This document shows positions 33,044-40,950 of a stretch of DNA of 64,000 nt, in pieces. Source of the DNA: Candidatus Babelota bacterium (GTDB taxonomy: Bacteria; Babelota; Babeliae; Babelales; Vermiphilaceae). The position numbers were made by a program, and so were the translations under genes. How positions within the stretch are numbered: the first letter of the stretch is position 1; each line of letters begins with the position of its first letter. A model generated the notes under the pieces. That model searched no databases, had not been told where the DNA came from, and worked only from the letters and a program-made list of their open reading frames with translations. Location: contig JAHDWT010000001.1 in NCBI GenBank assembly GCA_023382795.1, forward strand, positions 1 through 64,000, read 5' to 3'.

Positions 33044-35035
33044 CTACTCCGCCTGACGAACTGCCAGCGGTCTCGCTTTTTCCCACGCAGCCTTACATTC
33101 CTCCATGTGGTCGCGAGCTTTATTTTTTTCAGCCTGGGATGAACCTGCGGCGTACATAACACCGTGGTAAACTTTCAGGGATTCCTTGTAGATATTGGCT
33201 AAATCTTGAACCGATCTTTTGTCTTTTTGCTTATTTGACGTCCGTGCTAAATTTCTTTTACTACTGACTCTGAAACGTAGAGCACTCAGCTCTACTGTAG
33301 ACTCACATCCAACACCTTCAAATTCGGTTTGAAGGGGGCCATCGTCTTGTTGTTTAGAATCGGATTGATGTGATTCCACCTCATGAGCCATGTTGACTTG
33401 CTTAATATTTTTTCTTTCCTTAATGAGAGCATCGATCTGTTTCTGCAGCAGTGTCATTTGATTCGTCCATCGCTCAAGACGAACAGCTAGATCAGCTTCC
33501 ATTTGTACCTTACTTTCTGCAAGCCGTTCCATCTCTGTACGTGATTTTTTCAGCTTTTGATAAGCGTTATTCAAATTATGGCGAAGCTCTTCCGTCTCAG
33601 TCTGCATAGCACGTTTATCTTCTTCTAACCTATCCAACGTGATTTGTAGAATACGCAACTTGTCTCGTAGTTTCCCTTGCTCAATATTCATCTTATTTAG
33701 CTGCGCCTCAAGCTCATTAACACGTTTTCCAGAAGCTTCTATCATACCCTCGTATTTAAATATTTTATTTCGATTATTTATGGAACAATCGATAAGCTCC
33801 TGATTAGATTGTTTATATCGCTCTTGTTCTGCCAAAAGCTGAGTTCTTTCAACCTGTAACTCTCTTAATGCTTGTTGATTCTCTGATAGATCTTCTTCTA
33901 ATCTTTGTTTTTCTTGCTGACAGCTAGCCAATAGGACTTCAAAATCGGCAAGACTTCTCCGTACCTCTTCAGCTTCTGCCTCACTTTTTTTCCATTTTCG
34001 AAGCAAAGTATTAAAGATTCTATCCTGTTCGACTTCAGCAGCTTGCATGGCACTGCCAAACCTTGTCTGCAAGGAATCATACCCTCTTTTAAGATCAGCC
34101 AACTCTTGTTGTTGCGCTTCTGATACTTGCTGACTCTCTACCAGATTTCGTGCTGATTCATCGCCTTTTGCCAGAAGTCGAGTTCTTTCAGCCTGTAGCA
34201 CCTCTAATGCTTGTTGATTCGCCAACAGATTTTCCTCTAATTTTTTCTTTTCTGCAGCAAGCCGTGCTTTTTGACTCTTAGCTTTTATCCACCCATATAT
34301 CCCAGCCACACATCCGATAGATGCTACTATCGCCGTAGTGGTCAAAATAGGATGCTCTAAAAAGGTACGCTTAGCCTCTGCGGCAGCATCAAAAGAGAAG
34401 CGGGCGAGAAAGGCGCCAATCCTCTTGGTTAATGGTAAGAATTTTAAACCCTTGGAAGAAACTTGTTCCATCTCAGCAGAAATATCGCTATCCAAAGATC
34501 CTACTAGGGATATTGCCGTCACGGTTTCAGTAATTTCGGTACCAGGATCAATAACATCGATAATTTCTTGGACAGCATTATCAAGAGGTGCGGCAACCGT
34601 TTCAGTTATTTCTTGGGCAACTTCTGGAGCCTGGACCTGGGTGATACAATCAGGGATAATGGCCGCTTTCGTAGAAAAATCAATAGGAGCTTGCACAACT
34701 CCAGGATATTCCACGCCACCATAGACTGCAGAAGCTGGAATTTCGACCGCGTATTCTACGGGGGACACCGCCGGAATAATCAAAGAATTCTGTTCATCAG
34801 GAATAAGATCTGTCTGCTGAAAAGGGCCAACCCCTTGGCAAGTCACAGAATAGAAAAATTGTTGCAAAGAGCGGACACTCCTTTGCGTCACCGATGCTAA
34901 TGTATGTCCAATACGAGTCAAAACATTACTGAGATTCATCTCAGCCTGTAATTCAGGAGTTGAGCAAGCTGCACCCAACAGAAGCATCATAGGTATAAAA
35001 AATTTATGCGCCTTTTTATTCAGCTTTAGATTCAT
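33044..35035 (-). CDS. Exported long coiled-coil protein
   Basis: 663 residues. GGGGGA lies 4 bases before ATG 35035. The N-terminus (MNLKLNKKAHKFFIPMMLLL) is a signal peptide that runs into GAACS; the lipobox is imperfect, so lipid attachment is uncertain. Residues about 90-210 are extended and acidic. A membrane helix follows EHPIL at about 227-250. From about 252 to 560 there is a nearly continuous coiled coil, with a repeated block (LEENLLANQQALEVLQAERTRLL and LEEDLSENQQALRELQVERTQLL). The C-terminal 100 residues are basic and helical. It has its own promoter and no recognised family. A structural or surface-tether role is possible. Confidence 0.65.
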   Translation of the reverse strand: MNLKLNKKAHKFFIPMMLLLGAACSTPELQAEMNLSNVLTRIGHTLASVTQRSVRSLQQFFYSVTCQGVGPFQQTDLIPDEQNSLIIPAVSPVEYAVEIPASAVYGGVEYPGVVQAPIDFSTKAAIIPDCITQVQAPEVAQEITETVAAPLDNAVQEIIDVIDPGTEITETVTAISLVGSLDSDISAEMEQVSSKGLKFLPLTKRIGAFLARFSFDAAAEAKRTFLEHPILTTTAIVASIGCVAGIYGWIKAKSQKARLAAEKKKLEENLLANQQALEVLQAERTRLLAKGDESARNLVESQQVSEAQQQELADLKRGYDSLQTRFGSAMQAAEVEQDRIFNTLLRKWKKSEAEAEEVRRSLADFEVLLASCQQEKQRLEEDLSENQQALRELQVERTQLLAEQERYKQSNQELIDCSINNRNKIFKYEGMIEASGKRVNELEAQLNKMNIEQGKLRDKLRILQITLDRLEEDKRAMQTETEELRHNLNNAYQKLKKSRTEMERLAESKVQMEADLAVRLERWTNQMTLLQKQIDALIKERKNIKQVNMAHEVESHQSDSKQQDDGPLQTEFEGVGCESTVELSALRFRVSSKRNLARTSNKQKDKRSVQDLANIYKESLKVYHGVMYAAGSSQAEKNKARDHMEECKAAWEKARPLAVRQAE

Positions 35036-35069
35036 AATTCCCCCATTTAGATCAAAATATCATAATTAA

Positions 35070-35097
35070 AGTCTATTAAAAATTTTCAAATTGTCAA
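35070..35097 (-). promoter_or_regulatory. Possible promoter of the coiled-coil protein gene
   Basis: On the minus strand a perfect TTGACA (35097-35092) is followed after 16 bases by TAGACT (35075-35070; four of six), 35 bases before the start codon. The remaining part of the 35036-35292 gap shows nothing else distinct. Confidence 0.45.
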
Positions 35098-35292
35098 TTT
35101 TATGTGATCTTAAGATCGAAAGGTTAGGGGTAGACTTGGTATAACAAACTCAACCTTATAAACCTCTCGGTGCTAAATACACCTCTGAAGGCGACTACCA
35201 TCTTTGCAAGCAATCAAATCGTTGACTATTTTTGTGCTAAATAGGTAAAACCGTAATAGGGATTTTTTATCAGATAGCCTTTAGGGACAAGA

Positions 35293-36048
35293 ATGAAGGG
35301 TTTGATTCGGGGGATATGTGGTATCATCATGGTGCTGTTTGTAGGCAGACCGTGTACCTATGCTCTTAAAATACTTTATTCGTGCCCACTGATTACCACC
35401 CATGTCATCGAGTATGATGTACGCCTTTCTTCGCAAGCCAAACAAGAAATCTCCCAGTTTATTACCCGTGAACCGATATTTAAAACATCTCGTGGCAAAG
35501 AACAATATCAACTTATCAGGCGACACTTCCCTTTTATACAAAACTATGCCTGCACAATTCATCCTGATGGAACAGGTCACCTGAGCCTCTATGCTGACAA
35601 TGCCCTAGGTATTATCGATAACGCATCTTTAGTCTTTGATAATCTCGACCTCACAGATACGAGCTGTTTTAATAGTTCTTATCTGGATACGTTACCACGA
35701 TTATATCTGGACAAGAGCCTTGGAATCACAGGAAATCAATGTAATAAAGCCTGCGCGGATTTCATGAAACATATTGATTGGCGTATTGCGCAATATTACA
35801 ACTACCTATGGTACGGAGCCAACTACATAACACTAATACGCAAAGATAGTATTCCCCTCTCTATTGTGTGTTGTAATGATCACATACCCTCGCCAACGCT
35901 CATCGCCTCATGCGAACAACTATGGCAAAACAATAACGAACTAAAAAAGAATGATAAAGATCCTTTAATAATGGATACACGTTTTAGGGGACAAATTATA
36001 GTACACTCGTGCAAAAAGGGGGGTCATGATGGGAAAAATGTTTGCTGA
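35293..36048 (+). CDS. Putative FtsQ-like division protein
   Basis: 251 residues with AGGGA upstream of ATG 35293. One N-terminal hydrophobic helix (about 8-18) has almost no cytoplasmic part. The next part reads like an FtsQ POTRA and beta domain: a helix with LIRRHFPFIQNYACTIHPDG near 74-93, then a strand LSLYADNALGIIDN. Near the C-terminus LIMDTRFRGQIIVH (about 226-239) resembles the FtsQ element with D-x-R-F and a valine-rich strand. The position directly before ftsA, overlapping it by 23 bases, is the standard dcw order Q-A-Z. Overall similarity is low, so this rests on topology, two motifs and position. Confidence 0.55.
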   Translation: MKGLIRGICGIIMVLFVGRPCTYALKILYSCPLITTHVIEYDVRLSSQAKQEISQFITREPIFKTSRGKEQYQLIRRHFPFIQNYACTIHPDGTGHLSLYADNALGIIDNASLVFDNLDLTDTSCFNSSYLDTLPRLYLDKSLGITGNQCNKACADFMKHIDWRIAQYYNYLWYGANYITLIRKDSIPLSIVCCNDHIPSPTLIASCEQLWQNNNELKKNDKDPLIMDTRFRGQIIVHSCKKGGHDGKNVC

Positions 36049-37258
36049 TCGCTTGATTGTATCAATAGATGTTGGAACTACTAAAATATGTGTACTGGTA
36101 GGTCAGCAGATTGATCATGATCATGTCGAAATTATAGGAATAGGTAAATCCCCTTCAGACGGATTAAAAAAAGGCGTAGTTGTCGATATTGCTCGTACCG
36201 TGCATTCGATTAAAAAAGCGGTGAAAGAAGCGGAAATTACCTCCGGATGCACTATAGAATCTGCCTATATCGGTATTTCTGGTGGTCATATACAATCAAT
36301 GAATTCACATGGCATGGTCCCTATTAAAGGTGGCTCGGTCAGGCCAATAGACATAACCAATGCCTTAGATGCAGCCAAAGCCATATCAATCCCAGAGGGG
36401 CATTATTTATTACATGTACTCCCGCAATATTTTATTATTGATGGCTCAGAACGAGTGCACGACCCTCTAGGCATGCATGGATTGCGCTTAGAAGTCCAAG
36501 CACATCTTATCACCGGCGCTATTGCATCGGCACAAAATCTCATTAAATGTTGCGAAATGGCGGGCATCACGGTACTGGATATTATTCTTGAACAGTTGGC
36601 CTCTGCGAGTGCGGTGTTAAGTGAAGATGAGCGAGAACTTGGGGTAGGAGTCCTCGATATTGGGGGTGGAACTTCTGATTTTGCTCTTTATCAACACGGC
36701 ACTATTCGCCATACTATGGTGCTCCCCGTTGCAGGAAATCACTTTACCAATGATATTGCAGTAGGCCTGCGCACTACACTCAAAGATGCAGAGCGGGTAA
36801 AACTGGAACATGGCTGCGCGTATACACCATTGCTTGAAGCTGCCACTATCGAAGTAGAGCTCGTACAAGGCACTGGGAATCAACGAGTAAGCAGCAAGGA
36901 TTTACTGTGCATCATAGAACCACGCGCTGTGGAACTGCTTACTTTGATTCATGAGGACATAACGGCCAAAGCATTGCTCCCGATGATGCGATCAGGGCTT
37001 GTACTCACCGGTGGTGGAGCCTTGCTTAAGGGCATACCAGAATTGGCATGCGCATTATTTTCATTACCCGTGCGCGTAGGATTTCCACGACCTGAATATG
37101 GCATTATCGATACACTCAATAATCCGATTTACGCAACCGGTTATGGTTTATTGCTACAGGGTATTAAAAAACGTACTAATCATATTGATGCATGGTCTGG
37201 CCCAACGGTCAAACGAGTCCTTATGCGTATGAAATCATGGATAGCAGATTTCTTTTAA
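36026..37258 (+). CDS. ftsA: Cell division protein FtsA
   Basis: 410 residues. It is the actin-like membrane tether of FtsZ and binds ATP. Phosphate-1 block IVSIDVGTTKICVLVG near 11-26; the SHS2/1C region includes GISGGHIQSMNSHG near 90; phosphate-2 block LGVGVLDIGGGTSDFALY near 207; adenosine block VLTGGGALLKGIPELA near 327. The C-terminal amphipathic helix VKRVLMRMKSWIADFF is the usual membrane-targeting sequence. GGGGGG lies just before two adjacent ATGs (36026, 36029). Translation is probably coupled to the upstream FtsQ-like gene. Confidence 0.94.
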   Translation: MMGKMFADRLIVSIDVGTTKICVLVGQQIDHDHVEIIGIGKSPSDGLKKGVVVDIARTVHSIKKAVKEAEITSGCTIESAYIGISGGHIQSMNSHGMVPIKGGSVRPIDITNALDAAKAISIPEGHYLLHVLPQYFIIDGSERVHDPLGMHGLRLEVQAHLITGAIASAQNLIKCCEMAGITVLDIILEQLASASAVLSEDERELGVGVLDIGGGTSDFALYQHGTIRHTMVLPVAGNHFTNDIAVGLRTTLKDAERVKLEHGCAYTPLLEAATIEVELVQGTGNQRVSSKDLLCIIEPRAVELLTLIHEDITAKALLPMMRSGLVLTGGGALLKGIPELACALFSLPVRVGFPRPEYGIIDTLNNPIYATGYGLLLQGIKKRTNHIDAWSGPTVKRVLMRMKSWIADFF

Positions 37259-37299
37259 CGATGGTCGTAATTCTCTTTATTAGATGAAGGAGTAGGTTG

Positions 37300-38523
37300 A
37301 TGATAGCGTTTGATGCAGAAAAGGAACAACAAGTGCAACCCGTAGTATCCATTAAAGTAATCGGAATAGGCGGCGCAGGGGGAAATACCGTAAATAGCAT
37401 TATGGATTCTGGCTCATCGGGAATCGAATGCTTAGTCGTAAACACTGACGCACAATCACTTGAAGCATCTCGAGCACCCGTTAAAATTCAGATCGGAGTT
37501 AAGTCAACCAAAGGGCTTGGTGCAGGAGCAAATCCAGAACTTGGAAAACGTGCTGCACAAGAAGATCTTGATAAAATAATGGAGGAACTTACAAGCGCAG
37601 ATATTGTGTTTTTAACTGGCGGTATGGGTGGTGGCACTGGATCAGGGGCACTGCCCGTAGTTGCACGCGCGTTGCGTGAACAAGGAATTCTTTCTATAGC
37701 TGTTGTGACGCGTCCGTTCTCGTTCGAAGGTAAACGTCGTTCAAAAATAGCTGATGAAGCAATTGCATCATTAAAAAAAGAAGTTGATACCCTTATCATC
37801 ATTCCTAATCAACGTCTTCTAGACGTAGTTGGCAAAGATGTTTCCATGATTGATGCGTTTGCTATGATCAATGATGTGCTAAGTCAATCAGTATGTGGTA
37901 TTTCAGACATCATCACACGCTCAGGACACATCAATGTTGATTTTGCAGATGTAAAAGCGATTATGAAAGATATGGGACTAGCAGTCATGGGAACTGGTAC
38001 TGCATCAGGAGAAGACCGTGCAACTAAAGCAACGCTACATGCCATTTCTTCACCACTTTTAGAAAATATGAGTATAACCGGTGCTCGAGGAGTGCTATTG
38101 AATATTACCGGAGGTCGGAATCTCGGTCTTCATGAAATTAGTGAAGCTGCATCAATCATCTATGAGCAAGCTCATGAGGATGCAAACATTATCCTTGGTT
38201 CCGTAATTGATGAATCAATGGAAGACCGCGTGGCCGTAACTATTATTGCAACCGGATTTTCTCATCAACAAGAAAATATTTCTTCCGTCACCGTACAACA
38301 AAAAATCAAAGAAGAAGTACCGTTAAAAGCTACGATTCTTGACAAAGCGCACGCAGACACCACACTTATGGCAAAAACAGCAGAACTACCAACAGATATG
38401 CCTAAGCAAGAACCAATAGCATACATTACACAAACAACAACCACTGCTACCCTAGCAACGCTTGAAGATTTGGATGTACCCACTTTCATGCGTACAAGAA
38501 AAGAACATGAGACTACAGAATAA
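37300..38523 (+). CDS. ftsZ: Cell division protein FtsZ
   Basis: 407 residues from ATG 37300, with AAGGAG 7 bases upstream; the frame also allows TTG 37297. The tubulin-like GTPase core has GIGGAGGNTVN at 22-32, the G-box GGGTGSG at 110-116, and the catalytic T7 loop NVDFAD near 208. A linker rich in Thr, Ala and Gln leads to the C-terminal peptide DLDVPTFMRTRK, which binds FtsA. All key residues are present, so a working Z-ring is expected. Confidence 0.97.
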   Translation: MIAFDAEKEQQVQPVVSIKVIGIGGAGGNTVNSIMDSGSSGIECLVVNTDAQSLEASRAPVKIQIGVKSTKGLGAGANPELGKRAAQEDLDKIMEELTSADIVFLTGGMGGGTGSGALPVVARALREQGILSIAVVTRPFSFEGKRRSKIADEAIASLKKEVDTLIIIPNQRLLDVVGKDVSMIDAFAMINDVLSQSVCGISDIITRSGHINVDFADVKAIMKDMGLAVMGTGTASGEDRATKATLHAISSPLLENMSITGARGVLLNITGGRNLGLHEISEAASIIYEQAHEDANIILGSVIDESMEDRVAVTIIATGFSHQQENISSVTVQQKIKEEVPLKATILDKAHADTTLMAKTAELPTDMPKQEPIAYITQTTTTATLATLEDLDVPTFMRTRKEHETTE

Positions 38524-38539
38524 CTACCAAGGAGTAATT

Positions 38540-39223
38540 GTGTATCGGATTGTCTATTCAATCTTATGTATAGTTATCATGAATTTGCAACTGGCATCTA
38601 TGTATGCTATGGAGCCGGAGGCAAACCAAACTACGGTAATCGGCTATCAACAGCCAAAAACTACTCTCTCAGATATAGTATCTCTTGAAGCCGGAGATCA
38701 ATCTTCGGCTTCAAGAAATTCACTCAGCAGCACCTCTTTTCCTAGTCGTCCTCCTTCAGAGCAAATATCAATCGACATTGAAGATTTTGGACACGATATA
38801 CAACAAGAAACTCAAGTAACTGTTGCTAAAATTCTACAATGCACCAACGTTCAAATACCCCAAAGTTGCCAAGGCCAAAGTTGCCAAAGATTGATACAAC
38901 AAGAAATCGATAGCTCAAAACTCAACAACCCTACACAATATCAGGCATTACTCGCGGCGATCTCCAATCAACACAGAGGAGTAAGCGATGCTCAATCCCA
39001 ACAAGCCGCAACATTATTTTTACTTGATGTTTTGGGACGTGGCATTGAAACCTATAAAAGTGATTTACGCGAAAATCAAGAGCGTAGTGAGGGACAACGA
39101 AAAACCATAAGTCGTCAAAAAGCCGTGATAACTGGATCAGTGATCACAGCAGTGGCAGGTGGAGCAGCAACTATCATTTCGGCGGCAATTACTGCTTATT
39201 TCGCTGCTCATAATAAGTGCTAA
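38540..39223 (+). CDS. Membrane protein of unknown function downstream of ftsZ
   Basis: 227 residues from GTG 38540, chosen because AAGGAG lies 5 bases upstream; the frame stays open into ftsZ but the upstream ATG has no ribosome site. The N-terminus (MYRIVYSILCIVIMNLQLAS) is a signal peptide or anchor. The middle is hydrophilic with a short repeat (QSCQGQSCQ). Near the C-terminus lies a Gly/Ala-rich helix (VITAVAGGAATIISAAITAYF). Only 16 bases separate it from ftsZ, so it is probably in the division operon. I do not recognise a family. Confidence 0.65.
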   Translation: MYRIVYSILCIVIMNLQLASMYAMEPEANQTTVIGYQQPKTTLSDIVSLEAGDQSSASRNSLSSTSFPSRPPSEQISIDIEDFGHDIQQETQVTVAKILQCTNVQIPQSCQGQSCQRLIQQEIDSSKLNNPTQYQALLAAISNQHRGVSDAQSQQAATLFLLDVLGRGIETYKSDLRENQERSEGQRKTISRQKAVITGSVITAVAGGAATIISAAITAYFAAHNKC

Positions 39224-39250
39224 TGGTTATCAGCGTAAAACAAGCAGCAG

Positions 39251-40792
39251 CTATTTACGATGCGTTTCCAAAAATTGGTCCAGAGATCTATACATAATTG
39301 CCTCTTGAATATGAGCAACTTGAATGACTGGCGACGATTCAAGATCGGCAATAGTACGGGCTACTTTTAATATCTTGTGATAGCCACGCATGCTCAAATG
39401 AAGTGCTTCAAACGCCTGTTTCATGACATGCTCTGCGTCTGCCGATAATACGCAGTATTTTTCAACAAGATCTGACGTCATATACGCATTCCACACATTG
39501 CCATGCCCAAAACGCTCGTGTTGCGCGATAACTGCTTTTTGCACACCCGCAAACATTTCTTGTGATGAAACAGATTTTGTTGGCGTCTTAATGGTATCAT
39601 ACGCAACCGACTGAACTTGTACTTGCAGATCAATACGATCAAGTAACGGACCAGAAAGTTTTTCAAGATATTTAGTCACCTGAAGTGAACTACAATGGCA
39701 GGCGCGTTTTTTATCACCCCAATAACCACAGGGGCAAGGATTAAGCGCCGCAATAAGTAGAAATGACGCCGGAAATGAAATTGATTGTTGTGCACGCGCG
39801 ATGCACACGTGTTTACTTTCAAGAGGTTGCCGTAATACTTCAAGAGTTGTTCGCCTAAATTCGGTAAGCTCGTCCAAAAAAAGAATACCATGATGGGCAA
39901 GACTAATTTCACCTGGCTGTGGAAACGTTCCTCCTCCCACCAAGCCTGCTTGTGAAATTGTATGATGCGGCGCACGAAATGGGCGATCAACAATAAGTGC
40001 TTGTTTGCCAAGTTTACCGCTGATGGAATATATTTTGCTCGTTTGCAGAACTTCATCAAATGACATTGCGGGCATAATACTTGGTAGTCTTTGAGCAAGC
40101 ATCGTCTTACCAGATCCGGGCGAACCAATAAAAAGAATATTGTGTCGCCCCGCTGCCGCAATTTGCAAAGCACGCTTTGCTTGATATTGTCCTTTAACAT
40201 CTGCAAAATCAAAAAGTTCTTTTGCATTGGCAGTAGCATAATCACCAAATGAAGTATGCGTTGGCAGTATGGCACACTCGCCACGCAAATACGCTATAAG
40301 TTCGGTCAGGTGGTCAACTCCAATAATCTCCATGTCCTTAATCAATGCAGCTTCAGCGGCATTTGCCTTAGGAAGGATGATTCTCCGTTTTCCAAGTCTT
40401 TTGGCATCACATGCAATCGCAAGCGCACCTTTAATAAATCGAATACTACCGTCAAGCGATAGCTCTCCCAAAAATAATGTTTCTTGCATCATCTCGGCGG
40501 TCATGGACAAGAAACCACCGGCCTGCAGTATCGCGAGCGCTATAGGAAGATCAAAAACGGTTCCTTCTTTTTTCAGATCAGCAGGAGCAAGATTGACGGT
40601 TATTCTTTTGGCTGGAAGCTTAAAACCACTATTTTTAAGAGCGGTCAAAATTCTCTTGTTACTCTCTTTGATAGCAGTATCAGGAAGCCCAACAATATAA
40701 AATTGTGGTATGCCAAAGGACAAATCAGCTTCAACCTGCACAAGATGGGCATCAACTCCTATGGTAGTAGCTGAACATATTGACGAGTTCAT
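39251..40792 (-). CDS. YifB/ComM-like Mg-chelatase-related ATPase
   Basis: 513 residues from ATG 40792, chosen by alignment with the family start (SSICSATTIGVDAHLVQVEADLS); the frame is open 57 codons further. The N-terminal Lon-protease-like domain has FGIPQFYIVGLPDTAIKESNKRI. The ChlI-type AAA+ domain has Walker A GSPGSGKT, then HHTISQAGLVGGG, Walker B GILFLDELTEF and a Cys cluster (CPCGYWGDKKRACHC). ComM in naturally competent bacteria is a helicase that promotes branch migration in transformation. No competence genes other than pseudopilins are in the window. Confidence 0.92.
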   Translation of the reverse strand: MNSSICSATTIGVDAHLVQVEADLSFGIPQFYIVGLPDTAIKESNKRILTALKNSGFKLPAKRITVNLAPADLKKEGTVFDLPIALAILQAGGFLSMTAEMMQETLFLGELSLDGSIRFIKGALAIACDAKRLGKRRIILPKANAAEAALIKDMEIIGVDHLTELIAYLRGECAILPTHTSFGDYATANAKELFDFADVKGQYQAKRALQIAAAGRHNILFIGSPGSGKTMLAQRLPSIMPAMSFDEVLQTSKIYSISGKLGKQALIVDRPFRAPHHTISQAGLVGGGTFPQPGEISLAHHGILFLDELTEFRRTTLEVLRQPLESKHVCIARAQQSISFPASFLLIAALNPCPCGYWGDKKRACHCSSLQVTKYLEKLSGPLLDRIDLQVQVQSVAYDTIKTPTKSVSSQEMFAGVQKAVIAQHERFGHGNVWNAYMTSDLVEKYCVLSADAEHVMKQAFEALHLSMRGYHKILKVARTIADLESSPVIQVAHIQEAIMYRSLDQFLETHRK

Positions 40793-40950
40793 AATTTCAA
40801 CTTTAAATAAGACAATATTTTTAAATACGATAATTATATTATAGATATAGCATGGCTCAGGTGATTTGGAAATATAAAATATTTGCAGTACACTCTTTGC
40901 CAAAGTTTCCTCTCTAACTTCTATTCTCGTCAAATTAAAAGGATTCGGGT

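Noticed and set aside
34978-35035. Lipoprotein signal on the coiled-coil protein (GAACS)
   Set aside because: The residue three before Cys is Gly, not Leu/Val/Ile, so the lipobox does not fit well; kept only as a possibility in the entry.
39676-40700. Long open frames on both strands within the YifB/ComM gene
   Set aside because: The YifB frame has all the family motifs; the others are rich in rare residue runs and have no ribosome sites.
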